This document shows, in pieces, positions 24,002 through 37,063 of a stretch of 64,000 nucleotides of DNA. The notes below the pieces were generated by a model, which had not been told where the DNA came from, ran no database searches, and was given only the letters and a program-made list of their open reading frames with translations. The stretch comes from Rutstroemia sp. NJR-2017a BVV2 (lineage: Eukaryota; Ascomycota; Leotiomycetes; Helotiales; Rutstroemiaceae): contig NJPS01000079.1 of the NCBI GenBank assembly GCA_002946415.1, positions 434,001 to 498,000 on the forward strand, read 5' to 3'. Each line of letters opens with the position of its first letter. The stretch's first letter is position 1. Made by a program: the position numbers and the translations under genes.

Positions 24002-24773
24002 AAGGGGAGTGGGTCGGGCGTTAGAGTGATGGGATAGTACGGATGGATGATCCAGGATGAGTGAATACCCGTTGGTTGTGTTGTGTTGTATGTAGAGGTA
24101 GACTTAATAAGAGACGCGAGGATGCTTAAAATTCTACTGAATCAAGGACATGTCTCTTGGTAGGGTATATTCATCATCCACGAACTTACATTTTCCAAAA
24201 GAGTCTTCTCCGTTCCACATGATTGGTGTTCCCATTCCTAAGTAAGCTAGCCTAACTCTAACTAGAAATCGAGGATTCGGTACTTCGTAGGTAAACGATC
24301 ATCTCTTAGTTTGTCTGTCTCCAAATCACCTATCTGCTCGCTCCTATCACTCACTACCTATGCTATCTGTTTTCCACCCCCTCGTTTAAACGGCAACATC
24401 TCGATGCACATAGCGACCATATCCATACTTTTCTCTACATTATATGCCATCAAATGTTGCTCCCCCCTCGCTCCTTCCTCTCCCAACAGATCATCGATTC
24501 GAAAACGCAAAGTTGTTAACCCAAACCACCATATATGACTGCTTGCTTGCTTGCTTTGCTCTCTTACTTTGCATATCCATTCATGGTATAATGTGATTTC
24601 TTTTTCATCCCAGATACCAACCACCCCAACGCCCGTCAAAGATGCATGCACAGTAGAGATCTCCACCCTCCAACCTTTTCCCGCGCTCCATCCCATTCCG
24701 CCACCTCAGTTGTCCCCGTACATAACTTCACAGAGAGCTCCAAATTTCCTTCCCCCTTACTCAGAAACAATCC
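24002..24773. other. Intergenic between convergent genes
   Basis: 772 bp of 3' flanks of Sea4 and exportin-T, with pyrimidine-rich stretches. I see no supported gene. Confidence 0.6.
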
Positions 24774-27700
24774 CTACCCACTGCCTTTCAACCACTTCAA
24801 CAAGAAACCCGCCAGTCCCTTACGATCCGTATTCTCCACCATTGCATTAATGAAACCCGTCCCATCAACCCCCATACTTGGGAAAAAGCTCCCTTGCAAA
24901 TGCTCCACAAACATATTCCCAGTTTTCATATAGATGACCTGCTCCAACCCCGCGATTTCATTCAAGACCGTCTTCGCCTGCGCATCCATGCCCGGTCGGA
25001 ACTGCGACTCGCGGAGCACCTCCCAACAAACAGGATGGAAGCGCTCGATCAAGAAAGTATCGAAGCCGGGGAATGCGGGTTGAGGAGGACCCGAGGCAGC
25101 GACGGGTTGGGTTCCCAGACGTGCAATGTTAGGACCACCCCAGAGATCGGTCATTTTGGCCATGATAGAAAAGGCCAAGCGACTAGCTGCAAGAGCGCCC
25201 GTGGTGTTTGCGACGGTTTTGGCTAGAGTGGTGACGGAGAGGATGACGGGATCGAAAAAGGCTTGGTTCGTCTCGCTCACAAGGACAGAAGCGAGTTCGT
25301 TGTTGAGTATTACTTGTATGAAGGTCAGATATTGGAATCTCAGCTCAGCGAGTTGAATATCATCGTCTGTTCCTGCCACTTCTTCTGCAAGACCTGCGAA
25401 GACTCTTTGCAATAGAGGTGTGAGCAGAGAGTCAAGGACTTGATAAATATCCTTCTTGAAACCGTAGACCACTTGATCCAATAATCGCAGGAACATAGCC
25501 ATTTCGTCCTTAGACGAACTCTGTGATAGTAAACCATCTATCCAGCGTGGAAGCAGAGGCAACATTCCGACCCCCATGACGCCCATAAGTCTAGAGAAAG
25601 AGGATCTGGCTGCATTGCGGACATCAAACGAGGATTTTAGTGCCTCGAGGGCAATCAAGATTGCTTCTGCTGCACGACTGAATTCTGCAGTGACTTCTTT
25701 CACAGGTGCCTGTGATGCTGTAGATGCATTCCCGGGGGTCCAATCGGAAAACCCATGCGCCAGGGATCCAAGAGCCATTATGATATGATGGATCTGTAGT
25801 TTAGCTTGAGCATCACCTGATTTCGCTGGTCCCAAATGGCGTTCCAGGTCCGAGAACAAAGGATCCATGATTGTTCTCGCATATATGAGCTGCTTTTCTA
25901 ATGGAGTAGAAGCTGTGGACGAAATGCAACCGATCGTTTCATAGAGATCAAGCTGACCAGAAAAGGTAGTATCAGCGGATTGATCATTGTCCTCCGAGGA
26001 CATATCATCATTATCATCCTCCTTGGGCAATTCGGCTTTGATAGGAAGCAAATCGCCGATAGACTGAATAACAGTTTCCGCAACATTCCCGACGTGTGCT
26101 CTCAGATGCTTTGTGAACCGGTAGAACAGATACCATGAGCGTACGCGCACTCGGGGGTGATGGTGATGCACAAGAGTGACGAAATGTTCGAGCACTCGAG
26201 GGATATAGTCGGCATGTGACTCAAAGAATGAGCAGTACCGAACGCAGATTTCCATATACTGGAGCTGTATTGCAGGATGGGAAAAGGATGCAATGCCTTG
26301 ATACTATTAGCGGAATACATTAACGAGTGACTAACAGACGAAGCTTACCAGACTCCACCATCTTGGACATCATGACGGCCAGACGTTCGGCCGCCACAGT
26401 TGAGGGTTGACTCTTTGCATGCACACCACTGTTGACAAGGGTAAGTTCGCCAAAAAGATACATTTCGTGGAGTGCAAGATCCAAGTCACGCCAATCCATC
26501 TGTCCACCTTGTTGTTCAAGTGTTTGGAATGTGTTGCCAACCACATTGCTCAAGATATCAACATATAGATCCTGGTCAATGGCAGCAACGCTCTTCTGGA
26601 GGTTTTGCAGACGTTTTCGGAGCTCTTGGAACTCCGCCTCATCTGTTTGTTCATCCTCGTTACCCCAGGAAGAGGTTTCATCATACCTCATTTTTTGGAT
26701 TATGGCATTGAGAACAGGACTTAACATGGCGGAATACGCAGGTGGAAGGGGTTGTGCTTTTCGTAAGAAGGTATTGAGGTCTGTGAGAGAAGGGATAACA
26801 GTTGAGCATATCTCGTCATACTCATCTGAGAAAAATCGGAGTAGAAGTGGGAGGAAAGTCTGCAGAAGCTGTTCGGCTTGAGATTTTGTGTCAGGTGCTG
26901 CCTGAGTATCCTCAAGCACTTTGACAATGTCCACGACCACCGTGTTGACGAGTTTTGCAACCGCTTCTGCAAGGTCAGTATCATAGTTTGATGTGCTGCG
27001 CAATTCGTGCAAGGCGGGACTGGCAATAAGCTGCGAGACCACTTCGCCAAGGTTCAGGAATTGGATCATTGCTATCTTATCAGAAGCTTTCATCTTCTTC
27101 GCCACAATCTCTGTAAAGGTGTCTATAGCCGCATCTCTAACTTTATCCTCACCGCCGTTGGGGTTGGTTCGACCAACTAGCGGAAATAACAGGTTCAAAG
27201 TATCTTGGTTTACAATCAAAGAGATGTCGATCCAAGACACCCACTTGCCTATGACCTTTAGGGTCATTTCAATGATAGCATCGTTTCGACCTTGCCATTG
27301 TGTGAGAATCTGTTGCCAAGAAGCCGCGACCTTTGGGACATCTCGAGCACGCAACAAATCCTTCAACTCAACATTTCGTTTCGTCTCATTCGACGTTCTC
27401 GAGACCATTAAATCGGCAATCTCATCATGAATTGAGCTTAAGATCCTTAGGTATAGCACAACGCCCACGATGTTGTCCCTGGACCCGTCCTGAGATCCCG
27501 TCAAGCTCAAGAAATCGTCTATGCAGCTTTCCCAACCTTGCTTGTATAACGATAGGAACAGGAACGTTAAAGTTTGCGTGAGTTTGTTCTGCAGAGCAGG
27601 GGAATCGGTCGGTTCCGCAGCCCCTGGGGCATATGTTCGCCGGATGTAGTCCTGTAAATTCTCCTTGAACCAGGCCAAGCTTTGATCGTCAAGCTGCTGA

Positions 27701-28031
27701 GTCTGAATCGCATTGTTGACCACGTCTAGCGACACTACTCGTGAGACTTCGGAAGCCTTGGGGGATCTCGTGAACAGCGTAAGGCAGGCTTGTCTTCCGG
27801 CTGGATCTGCCCGCAGCTGGTTGAGGAATTCGAAAGCCTGCGATTTCAGCTGCGCATCGGAGGTGGGGTTCCATGCAACCTGAACAGCATTTTCAATCTG
27901 CGACATTCAGATGGATTAGTATAAGATATCAAAATGCGCAGAACCTCTCCATAGCCATTATAGCGCCGCCAACAGATACAGCACCAGCCCACTTTCAGAA
28001 GCGCGGTTTGAGGGCATACCTGAGTCTCCAT
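24774..28031 (-). CDS. LOS1: Exportin-T, tRNA nuclear export receptor
   Basis: Minus-strand exons are 28031-28020 (ATG plus three codons), 27897-26349 and 26296-24774, giving 1,027 aa. The introns are 122 nt (with TACTAATCC) and 52 nt (with CGCTAATAG; acceptor TATCAAG). Los1/Xpot is a karyopherin that carries mature tRNA out of the nucleus with RanGTP. The N-terminus METQIENAVQVAWNP and the helical HEAT-repeat texture (PEIMLKVIGKWVSWIDISL-like blocks, here IEMTLKVIGKWVSWIDISL) fit the family, as does the length. An alternative start at 27906 (MSQIENA) would avoid the tiny first exon and change only the first residues. The tiny-exon model is favoured because I recall homologues starting ME.QIENA. 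Confidence 0.93.
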
Positions 28032-29061
28032 TACAGCTGTCTTCCAAGTATCGAAGCGCTGAGCACAGAAATTCTGTTATATGATATCGGATGCTCGACT
28101 GTTATCGTAAAGTAGAGCGTGTGTGCATCCGTAGCATTCTTTGAGACTCAGTTATCGAGTCATATCTTTGGCCCTTGCTTTCTTCTTGGTTGTTGGTTTG
28201 TTGGATGGAGACGAAAAGTGTACTAGATAAGTTTAAAGGTATATGTTCAAAGATCGGAAATCCTAGGTCTTTTTGTAATTTTTTTGGTAGTCAAAAACTC
28301 GAGGGAATATCGCTGTATAATTGCTAAATACAATGGATTTTGAAAAGTTCTGATGAAGCGGGAGCGGGCTTGAAATCTAAGGTTAACTGCCCCACCAAAC
28401 CACAAATCTACACGAAATATTTACGCAAGGTTCAACTTCAGCCTTACCTGGCCCGAAGTGGTGGTGTGATATCACCTCCACTACTCATATTCGGTCGTGT
28501 GCTCGATTTTATGGTTCAGCACTTTCCGACAATGCAAACGAGACACGTGCATACCGGACAGGAGAAGAAGCTTCAGGTGAATATGTGACAGTGAATGTTC
28601 ATCATCGTCTTAACATAAATAATAGAAGCTCATTCCCTTTCATAATAAGTACGGCCACCCTGCCTGCCCTCAATATACCGCACAATACTATTTCAATTTC
28701 TCGCCTCTGACTAGTCTGTAGTTATCCTTCATTTCATGCTTCAAAAGCTGAGACAAATGTAAGAACGCCTGCAATGAGATCTAATCCCCCCATTCTATGA
28801 AGCGCCAAATTTGCGGCGCACGTACATGGTAATTCTGATGCAAATGTACACTCCGGCCGTCAAAAAAGCTAGAAGGGCCAAGAGATCAAGAGGAAAGAGA
28901 ACGCCCGCCAGTAAGAAACCCATCCATGCTTTACGGAGCCACCACGCTCCGTCATAAGTATTTGAACTTTTTGTGGCATCGTGTTTTCGATACGAAGTTC
29001 CCGGACCATCATGAGCAAGCGGGGGAGTTTCGTGAATATTCTGTTGTTCATTGTCATCTGG
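28032..29061. other. Intergenic
   Basis: 1.0 kb with the exportin-T promoter and the 3' flank of the TPR/J-domain gene. I see no supported gene. Confidence 0.6.
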
Positions 29062-31314
29062 TCATTGGAACTGGAATCCACCAGGGAACCCTTGTGGAGC
29101 CCCCCTCGTACGCCCTCCGCCAGGCATCCCTCCACCGAAGCTGTGGAAACCTCCACCTCCACGACCTCCACCCATACCACCACCCATCTGAGCACCAAAC
29201 ATCTGCATAAGAATTTCTGTGGAGCGTGTTAATAAAATCATAATAACGAAAGTGTGAGTTCCAACTAACCAGGATCGATGTTCATCCCTCCTCCACCACC
29301 CATACCGCCGCCGAAGCCATCCATTGGATCCTCTAGATCTACACCGCTATCATATCTGGCTCGTTTTCTAGAAGATTATTAGGTCATTTGACTTCAAGTG
29401 TAGGCTAGGATTAAAACTTACTCAGGGTCACTCAGAGTTTCATATGCCTCACCGATATCCTTAAACCGTTCTGCAGCGTGTGGGTCTTCCCTATTCTTAT
29501 CAGGATGATGAATGATAGCAGCTTTGCGGTATGCCTTTTTGATTTGAGTCTCATCTGCATCTTTGTCGACCCCAAGAATCTTGTAGTAATCTTTTCGTTT
29601 GCTCTTCTTGAGTTCAAGTTCGGCTCTCCGCACCTCCTTAGCAAGACTGGGATCTTGAGGATCTTGTTCCTGTAGCTGCTTGAGCTCGCGCACGGCGTCC
29701 TCCCAGTTTCCAGATTCACCAAGCGCTGTAGCCTTCGTCTTCTTGGCCTTAACGTATGTGGGGTCAAGTTGAAGAGCACTGTCGCAGTCCGCGATGGCAG
29801 CAGCATAATCCTTCAGCCGTGACTTACACAGAGCACGATTCTGCAGCAACTTGGAGTTTGTACCCTTGTTTGAGGGATCAATTTCTAGTGCCTGGCTATA
29901 CTTGTCGATTGCGTTTTGGTAGCGGCCGGCCTTGAACTCGGCATTTCCCTCGCTCTTCAGAGTGTCAACTTTCTTGACTAGTCGTAGATACTTGACAGCG
30001 TCCCTATAATCAGGATCGCAGTTCAAAGCTTGTCGGAAGTGCTGCATGGCCTTTTCGTTCTCGCCTTGTGAGTATAACGCCCGACCCCGCAGAACCAGAG
30101 CCTCTGGGTCCTGGCTATTGTTGCGGAGGATGGCCATTGCCACATTCTGGGCGTCACCCAAAGCATTGACGCTACCCATCTTCAAGTATGCTTCTCCACG
30201 CATCAGAAGCCAGTTTCGTGGCTTCGGAACACCGGCACCAAGTAATTTTTCAGCCTGCTCGATTGAGTGTATAGCCATTGATCCAGTTCCATTAATGAGT
30301 GCTTCTCTCGCAGCCGCCAGGTGCTGCAGCATTGCCTTGGCAGGCGCCATATCCTTAGCAGATGGCGGGGGTTGAATACGTCCGAATGTGTCCATTGCTT
30401 CTTGCGGCAAGCCGAGACTGATGTAGATGCGAGCTAATCGCAAAAGAACTTTATGATTGTTGGGGTCGAGTTGGTCGGCGCGCTTGGAGTCTTCTAAAGC
30501 CTGGTAGTACTGACCTGCAGCCATATAAGCCGCTGCCCGGTTGTTTATGTACGTAGCTGATGACGGCATGGCATCAACGGCTATAAAAATAAAATCATCA
30601 GCAAGCTTCATTCGCCATCACGCTTATGGAGGACAAACCCTTGGAGTACTCTTCGATGGCCTTCTTGTATTGCCTAGCCTTATAGTATCTGTTACCAGCA
30701 TCTTTAAACGTCTCTGCTTCTTCATACGGCGATGGTACTGTAGCTTGAGGACTAGTGGGGTTTGATTTGTGAGCAGGAGGAGGTGGTGGGGGAGCCTCTC
30801 CATTCATATCCATAGGACCATTCGCGGGCCCATTCGCAGCACCGTTTGAAGGAACATGTGTAGGAGCACTCGGTGGAGCGCTTGTGCCATTAACCTTGGG
30901 AGCAGGCTCTGGCGCTTTAGGGGTATTTGGCTGTGTATTGGTTTGTGAGGTGGGAGCAGGCGCAGGTGGGGGAGAGGTTGTTCGTGCACTGCGAGGCGAC
31001 TCAGCATCGACATCCATAGCTTCTGACATTCTGGACAGAGTTGATAATCTCCGCAATTGATCGGGCGGAAGATTCAATGGATGGGTGTTTGGATCGAAGG
31101 AATGCCGTTGAGAGTAAGCACCGGACAGAGGTCGTATGCGGCTTCTCGTCGAGCCCGATTCGGATTTATTATTTTCTTCCTTATTTTTGCTAGATCTTGA
31201 ATAAGATTTCTTTAGCGGGGACTTGGAGCGAGGCGATTCCGTCTGGATTCCCTCTTCTTCCTCTGTCGTCTTCTTCGGTTTCTTTGCTGATTTTGAGAAG
31301 AGGTTAAATGACAT
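29062..31314 (-). CDS. TPR and J-domain co-chaperone (DnaJC7/TPR2-like)
   Basis: Minus-strand exons are 31314-30639, 30580-29422, 29367-29270 and 29216-29062. The introns are 58, 54 and 53 nt, all in phase, and the product is 695 aa. The start MSFNLFSK is the first ATG of the frame. Residues 1-185 are Ser/Pro/Asn-rich and basic. About 190-525 is a series of TPR motifs (for example [19 protein letters not shown]). A J domain follows at about 554-620 ([20 protein letters not shown]) with the HPD tripeptide at about 584-586. The tail is Gly/Met/Phe-rich. TPR-J proteins of this kind link Hsp90/Hsp70 TPR docking to J-domain stimulation of Hsp70 ATPase in the cytosol. Confidence 0.92.
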
Positions 31315-32041
31315 TGAGAAAAGATAATTCCCGCTGGGATGACCGTGGGTGCGTGTAGCCGGCTGAGGAACGATTGTGGTTGGACACACACTGTACGAGT
31401 AGTAACGGTATGGTTCAGCGATTAATGGCTTTTTCCCCTAGTACACAGCCCTGGGTGAATGGGTTTTGTGTGGTGAATGATAAGTCTTCCCAGCTAGAAT
31501 ATGATAGAATGAAGCGGAAACCTTAAGAAGTTCTTCTAGTCGTGCGGGTTTTCTCTGCAGCTTTTGCAACTTCGGAGGAAACTAAAAGATTCGAAAAAGC
31601 TCTAGGACTTATATCCACCAGAGCAAAGACGGGGATATGTAGGAATTTGCTTCGGGTTTGGTTTTGGTTTTGCGTTCGCGTTCCTTTTCCTTTTGCGATT
31701 TTTTCCTTTTTCCTCTGCTCCAGCTCTTTAGACTTTTGCCGCTTGCTCTTTTCTCGTCTATCTGACTGCCCTTCCTTGTCTTCGAGAATTGGCCTGAATG
31801 AAGCGGATTGAACGGGACTGGACTGGACGAGCCGGAATAGGGAATAGAGAATTTCTGAATGCAGCGTAAAGAAATTTGGTATCAGCAAGAAATGGTATGG
31901 TATATACGAAAGTAAGTGTACGTGTATTAACGGGGAGGCCAAAATATAGTAAGGGTAAGAAGGTTGGAGAGTGGAGAGTTGAGTGGGTTGAGGATACAGG
32001 TAAGAAAGAGGTCGGAGCAGAGTAGGAGGAAGAGAGACGAG

Positions 32042-32071
32042 ACGAGAGACGAGAGACGAGAGACGAGAGAC
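32042..32071. repeat. 7-bp tandem repeat (ACGAGAG)n
   Basis: Four copies of ACGAGAG plus a partial fifth. Confidence 0.9.
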
Positions 32072-32167
32072 AGAGCGGAGTCTGGAGGAGGGCGATGAAG
32101 ATGAAGATTTGGAGATGGGGTTTGATTCGGCCGGCCCTCTAATGATGCTAGGACGGATACCGTATTG

Positions 32168-32227
32168 ACTGGACGGAGACTGGACGGGGACTGGGGGGAC
32201 TGGCGACTGGCGACTGGAGACTGGACG
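32168..32227. repeat. Degenerate ACTGG minisatellite
   Basis: About seven ACTGG cores separated by ACGGAG, ACGGGG or CG spacers in 60 bp. It lies about 100 bp from the ACGAGAG repeat. Confidence 0.8.
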
Positions 32228-32720
32228 GAGGATTAGGGAGAAGGGAAAAGAGTGGTAAACAATGGTATTTGTGAATACTTGTCCAGCACTTAGGCACCTT
32301 TTTTCTCCAGTTTCAATCAATAGAATGAGCAGAATCAGTCGCACCCGTCGCATCAGTCGAATCAGGGCACGTTATTATCTGTTTTTCCCTCTTTTTGCCT
32401 CTAGTAGCATTTACTATCATTTACTATCATTTACAGGGCATCAGTCTCCAATGGAAATATTTGTGCCCCCTGAAGCTTCCCAAACTCTGAGATTATTCGT
32501 CCGTGCTGCGTGCTGTTTGCTGCTGTTGTGCCCGAATGTCCCTCGTTCTCCTAGACGCTCAGCCATCGCAATTCTTCATTTGCGGTGCGAGCTGGAAAGT
32601 TTCCAAGGCTGCCCGTTTCTAGAAGCTTCTATGGATATCGGCGCGAAGGGGAGCGAGGAAGAGGAAAGGTGGTTGCATAAGCAGGCAGAACTCGAACATC
32701 TTTGCTGTACGAAGTGCAGT

Positions 32721-32750
32721 CTGTCCTGTCTGTCCTGTCTGTCCTGTCTG
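32721..32750. repeat. 9-bp tandem repeat (CTGTCCTGT)n
   Basis: Three perfect copies of CTGTCCTGT plus a partial fourth, non-coding. Confidence 0.9.
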
Positions 32751-33732
32751 CACTGTGCAAATTACCGCTTGTGGATATGTGCACCGCGCAAGCCCTCAAA
32801 TTGAGTCGTGTGTCAGATTCGACGTTGGGGCCTTTGGGTACAGTATCGCTATCGGTCGCTATCGGTCGCTATCGTCGAGCCACAGCTTCGCACCTACTCC
32901 ATGAAGTACGAGGTACTCCATCAATTGTACATTTGCTGGTAGAAACCACGGCCCAGTGCACGACCAGCGAACCGTACTTACCCAGCAGCTTTACGACCAC
33001 ATTGCAGCAATCCGGGGAACAGTTCTCCAGTCGAGTCCATGCCCGCTCCCACCACGCCCACGCCCACGTTTCTGCTAACTTGCTAAGAACCAAGCTCACA
33101 TGAAAAAAGCATCATCATCCTCTCTCCTGCCTGCGTATTCCGCCCAACGTCCCTACGTCCCCTACCGTTTCCCTACCTCCTTGAATTTTATTTCACCCCA
33201 ATTTGCTGTGCCTTTCAAGGTTTTGTTTACATGCCCACCTGGCTGCTTGCTGCATGCATATTAAACGTTCCCAGCCTCCAAAATAACTGACCGGACCTGT
33301 CAAGATTTCCCAATTTCTCCTTGACCAATCGACGGATTTTCCGATGACGGAGTGTCCATTTTATCGTCTACCTGAACTCTGCGCCCATGTCATTTGATAA
33401 CGATACCCGCTTCCCGCAGACTCGGTACTTTCCCGTGGGCCACCGAAATGGAAGGATGTTACAGAAACCCTCAGGGATTCGGAGCTTTAGGGGAGCTTCC
33501 GAGTCACTATCGAGGCGATGATAAGATCCTTGAGGCTCAAATGACTTAGCCGAGGGCTATCACGAAGAGAAACAACGGCACAGAAAAGGAATTTACCTAC
33601 GTCAAATTCCCCTTAGATGTCTCACGTCTTCAGCTCATCTGATCGTTTAGACGGATACGGTGTGGAGAAAGCTCGAGCTATTAGTAATGGTACGAACAGC
33701 CTCGAGCATTGATATCACGACGGCATATAGAT

Positions 33733-33875
33733 GCTCTCCTTCCCCGGCGCAGAAATACTGCTTGATAATGTTAGCCAGACTCAAGAATCACACTACCTTA
33801 ATTCTCAACTCCTCTGGGGCATTCGTTGAGAACACGTTGTTCAAATCGACCTGTTTCCTCGCTGAACAGGACACC
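33733..33875. mobile_element. MITE copy B1 (degenerate)
   Basis: The left end CTCTCCTTCCCCGGCGCAG and the right end, read in reverse, TGTTCAGCGAGGAAACAGG resemble the TIR of neighbouring copies. AAATCGACCTGTT near the right end is shared with copy B2 (34041-34053). The rest is too diverged to align confidently by eye. Confidence 0.5.
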
Positions 33876-33943
33876 AGCCAGCTAAGTAATCCATTAGCTA
33901 CCAAGTTGCTGCGAACATCACGAGAAGTCCATCAAGACTTGCC

Positions 33944-34070
33944 CTCTCCAGCGCAGAAATAACTACGCGATGATTGGACTATATCTTAGATTCTCTAGGA
34001 TATTCGTCTAGCCACAACAATCGGGTCCAGTACATTGTCTAAATCGACCTGTTATTCCTGCGCCGGAGAG
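33944..34070. mobile_element. MITE copy B2 (127 bp)
   Basis: Clear TIRs: the left CTCTCCAGCGCAGAAATAAC and the right, reversed, CTCTCCGGCGCAGGAATAAC match at 18 of 20 positions. The internal TATCTTAGATTCTCTAGGAT closely matches copy D1 at 63297-63317. No coding capacity. No clear target duplication. Confidence 0.8.
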
Positions 34071-37063
34071 CTAGCATATAATTGGGGAATCGATTATTTA
34101 CATTTCGCCTTTAATTCTCACAAACAATGGCAATGATCGATCAAGCACCTGCTACGTGGTGGAGCTTTCGATGGTCTCCGCGTTCTCAAACCAGCCTGTT
34201 AGTGCAACGCTGGCTTTGTATGATCCCGAATTCGTCAATGTGCTCTCGTCTAGTCGCCATTTCTTTCCTCTACTGGTACCGTGGGAGCTCCTGTACTGTC
34301 ATTTCTGATCGCGTCGAAGAGACTAGGATCCTTCGAAAACATCGAATGCAGGCTCTTGGAAGAGAACCAGAAAACAATGCAGTGGCAGTGGTAGTGGCTG
34401 GTATACTCTTGAGGTCATGAAAGAAACCGTTCTTAACTTCGTGCAGCACGTATTCTTGGTTGATGAAATTATGCATGCGAAGAGGGGCGCAAGAGAGAAC
34501 TATCATGACGGCAGATGTTCAGAACTATTGGCAAGCAAACCAAAAACTCGATAGTCAATCATACGTTCAACATGTATAATGACTGGTGGACTATCCAACT
34601 GTGACAAGTAAGAGGAATATGGGACTTAGGTGGTACACCTTCCTGATTCCGATCAACCCGAACGAAGAAATGCAGAGAGTGGTTGGATCATGAACGAAAG
34701 ACCACTCTCGCCAGACATACGCAGCATAGTAGCGGATATGGACGTATTCTGCACTCATTTGACATGGACCACTTCTAGTCGAAAGATGGTAGAGAGTATC
34801 CTATCAGCATACCCTCCAACCCCATGTATTACAGAGATAGCGATGTGGTCTTGAGAACATAATGCTGTGACAATTGTGGATAAACCCATCGCTCATAGGT
34901 TAGCATGGCAAGCTACCTTTCTATATGGAGGCGCACCAGAGACAGTAACAGTCATCGATCGACCACGAATATTCTATGTAAAACCGAATCAAAATTATCT
35001 TTTTGGTCATTTTCCTGGAAATAGGAGTAGTGCGCCAATAGAAAAAAAGCTGTGGCGCAGGTCAGAATTTACGAGAATCAAGCCACATGCTCGAAATACG
35101 ATGATGAAGCAGAGCGTCGTAGGAACCATTGAAAATCCCCAATCATAAATGATCTTTAACCAAAATGATAAATAGATGCAGCTGCACCAAACTATGATCT
35201 CCCCGCTAACGTCCGGGAAATGTAACCGCCCGTTCCAGCCGGAGCTGACACGGCAACCGACAGGAAACTCCCGCCACTCGAATGTAACGTTTTGGAGACC
35301 GGGCAACTATACACGTATGTAGTCTCGCGAAGCTTATTGGGTTGTATTAAACGCCTACTCGTAATAGTCTGTTGTATGTTGCATGTTTATAATAGACATA
35401 TGGACTGGGTCCGCTCACTATATCCCAGGGCGATTCCTGTAGCACTGGCCCAGAGTAGATGTTCGCCGAGACGTCAACAACGGCTCTTACCAATTCCTCC
35501 GAATCAAAGAAGTAAAGGAGCAGAAATTCTAGACCAATTACCTATTAGCCCCAACACTGCTTTCCAAACCCGTAGAAGCAATCAGTCCTTGTGCCAAAAT
35601 TTATGTCGTCGGCCTTAGCGAATATCTGATAGCTGAGTGTCTGCTGAGTATCTGCTGAGTATCTGAATATCGTATCCATGTCCGGAACACGCGAGGCTCT
35701 TCCCCCATGCACACGGCAGCTGAAAATGTGCGCAGGCGGGATGTGACCGGGCAGCTGGAGAGCGCTGAACCTGGCTGCCCAGCAAGTGTTACACAAACTT
35801 CCGCTCACCCACCATTCCATCTACCGTAATCCTTCGCGACGGCAGCTACCCTTTCACCTCTGTCTTCTCAAACATCACTGTTCTTCATAGATAGATTTGC
35901 GTGCTACGATCACATGAATAAGTGGCAGCAAGCCGAGGGAAGTGGGAAATTTCATCCATTTATTTTCGGACCTGACGTCTCCATTTGGGAGCGAGCCGAG
36001 CTGCTGCATTTTGTTGAGGGCAGAATGCTCGAGTTGCCCCGCTTTTTCCTGGCACCTTTCGCACCTGCAATTTCGACGCAGAGAACCAATGCTGCATGGA
36101 CTCGGGCGAGACACTGGAGACATCGAACACTCGCAGAAATATGGCCGTGAAGTGATTTGCATCTTTATGATTGACGATAAGGTCCGAGAGGTGCATGCGA
36201 ATGTGGTTGAGCCGACTGCGATTTAGTAGATGCCGGCGTGCACTTATTGATGAGAAGCACATTAACGCAATGGTGCATGTCCATGTCGCATATACCATAT
36301 CAAAACGCCGTGTCTGCATCTCACAAGGCTGGGGCCTGGGACTTCCACCTTCCACCTTCCACCTCCACCTTCCAAGTTCCATCACCACCATTCAAGGCTG
36401 AATTGATTCCGCAAACCGAGGCTCTTCTCTTCCCATCTATGAAGGACGATGGACGATGGACTCATTCATTCGTCTCCTCTGTCTCAAGAAATTCACGACT
36501 TTTTTTTGTTGGGAATCTTTAGCGAGGCACCAATCTAGCTGTATCCCAGATGTCATAGGATGGGCAACAACAAGGGACCAACATGACCTCAATAGCAAAC
36601 AGAAAAAGAAAGATTTCCGCCCACTAAGCTGAGTTTCCATAATTCCTACGTTAATGTTACTTTAGTATTCACTGTTGGAGACCTGTTTTATCTTCAACTG
36701 TATTCAATTGAGGGAACCTCGGCTCGGATTTAATTGCTGCCCGTTGTCTTTTTTCTCTGATCTTTTCTCTTCTCTTTTACATACCAGACACAGCCAGAGA
36801 GGCAGGGACTTGAATTCTTCACGCCCACAAATACAAACCTCACACTTTCTGGAGACGGATATTCTCCCATAGTGTTCTCCAATTGTATCTCCATCCCACA
36901 TCCACGAAATTCGAGATCCGTCTAGTGGTCGTTCCATTCTTGCAAGGTCTTCTTCAGGGTTCGCAAAAACTTGGGGTGCGCCGAGATCCTTGCTCGGATT
37001 TTGTCTCAAACCAACATTACATCTCTAGAATATCTTCGACAAACGGCCTCTCTAATCCCAAAG
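34071..37063. other. Gene-poor intergenic region upstream of the elongase
   Basis: 3 kb with only short frames lacking conserved features. A CCACCTTCCACCTTCCACCT repeat lies near 36346-36375. The last few hundred bp are presumably the elongase promoter and leader. Confidence 0.5.

Larger units (their letters stand above)
31315..33732. other. Gene-poor intergenic region with short tandem repeats
   Basis: 2.4 kb upstream of the TPR/J-domain gene. The longest frame (31523-32353, minus) is Ser/Arg/Leu/Pro-rich, runs through short tandem repeats and matches nothing I know, so I do not call a gene. Repeats lie at 32042-32071, 32168-32227 and 32721-32750. Confidence 0.5.

Noticed and set aside
24546..24850. 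Short plus-strand frames in the Sea4/exportin-T spacer and end of exportin-T
   Set aside because: Pro/Ser-rich shadows of the exportin-T C-terminus and of 3' flanking DNA.
31523..32353. 276-codon minus-strand frame in the repeat-rich intergenic region
   Set aside because: Ser/Arg/Leu/Pro composition comes from short tandem repeats, no domain or conserved texture, and no sensible intron structure around it.
32262..32804. 180-codon plus-strand frame
   Set aside because: Low complexity with the CTGTCCTGT repeat at its end and no protein-like conservation.
35875..36391. Cys-rich minus-strand frames that might suggest a zinc-cluster protein
   Set aside because: Cysteine spacing does not fit Zn2Cys6 or other known fingers, and overlapping frames look equally coding, which suggests noise.
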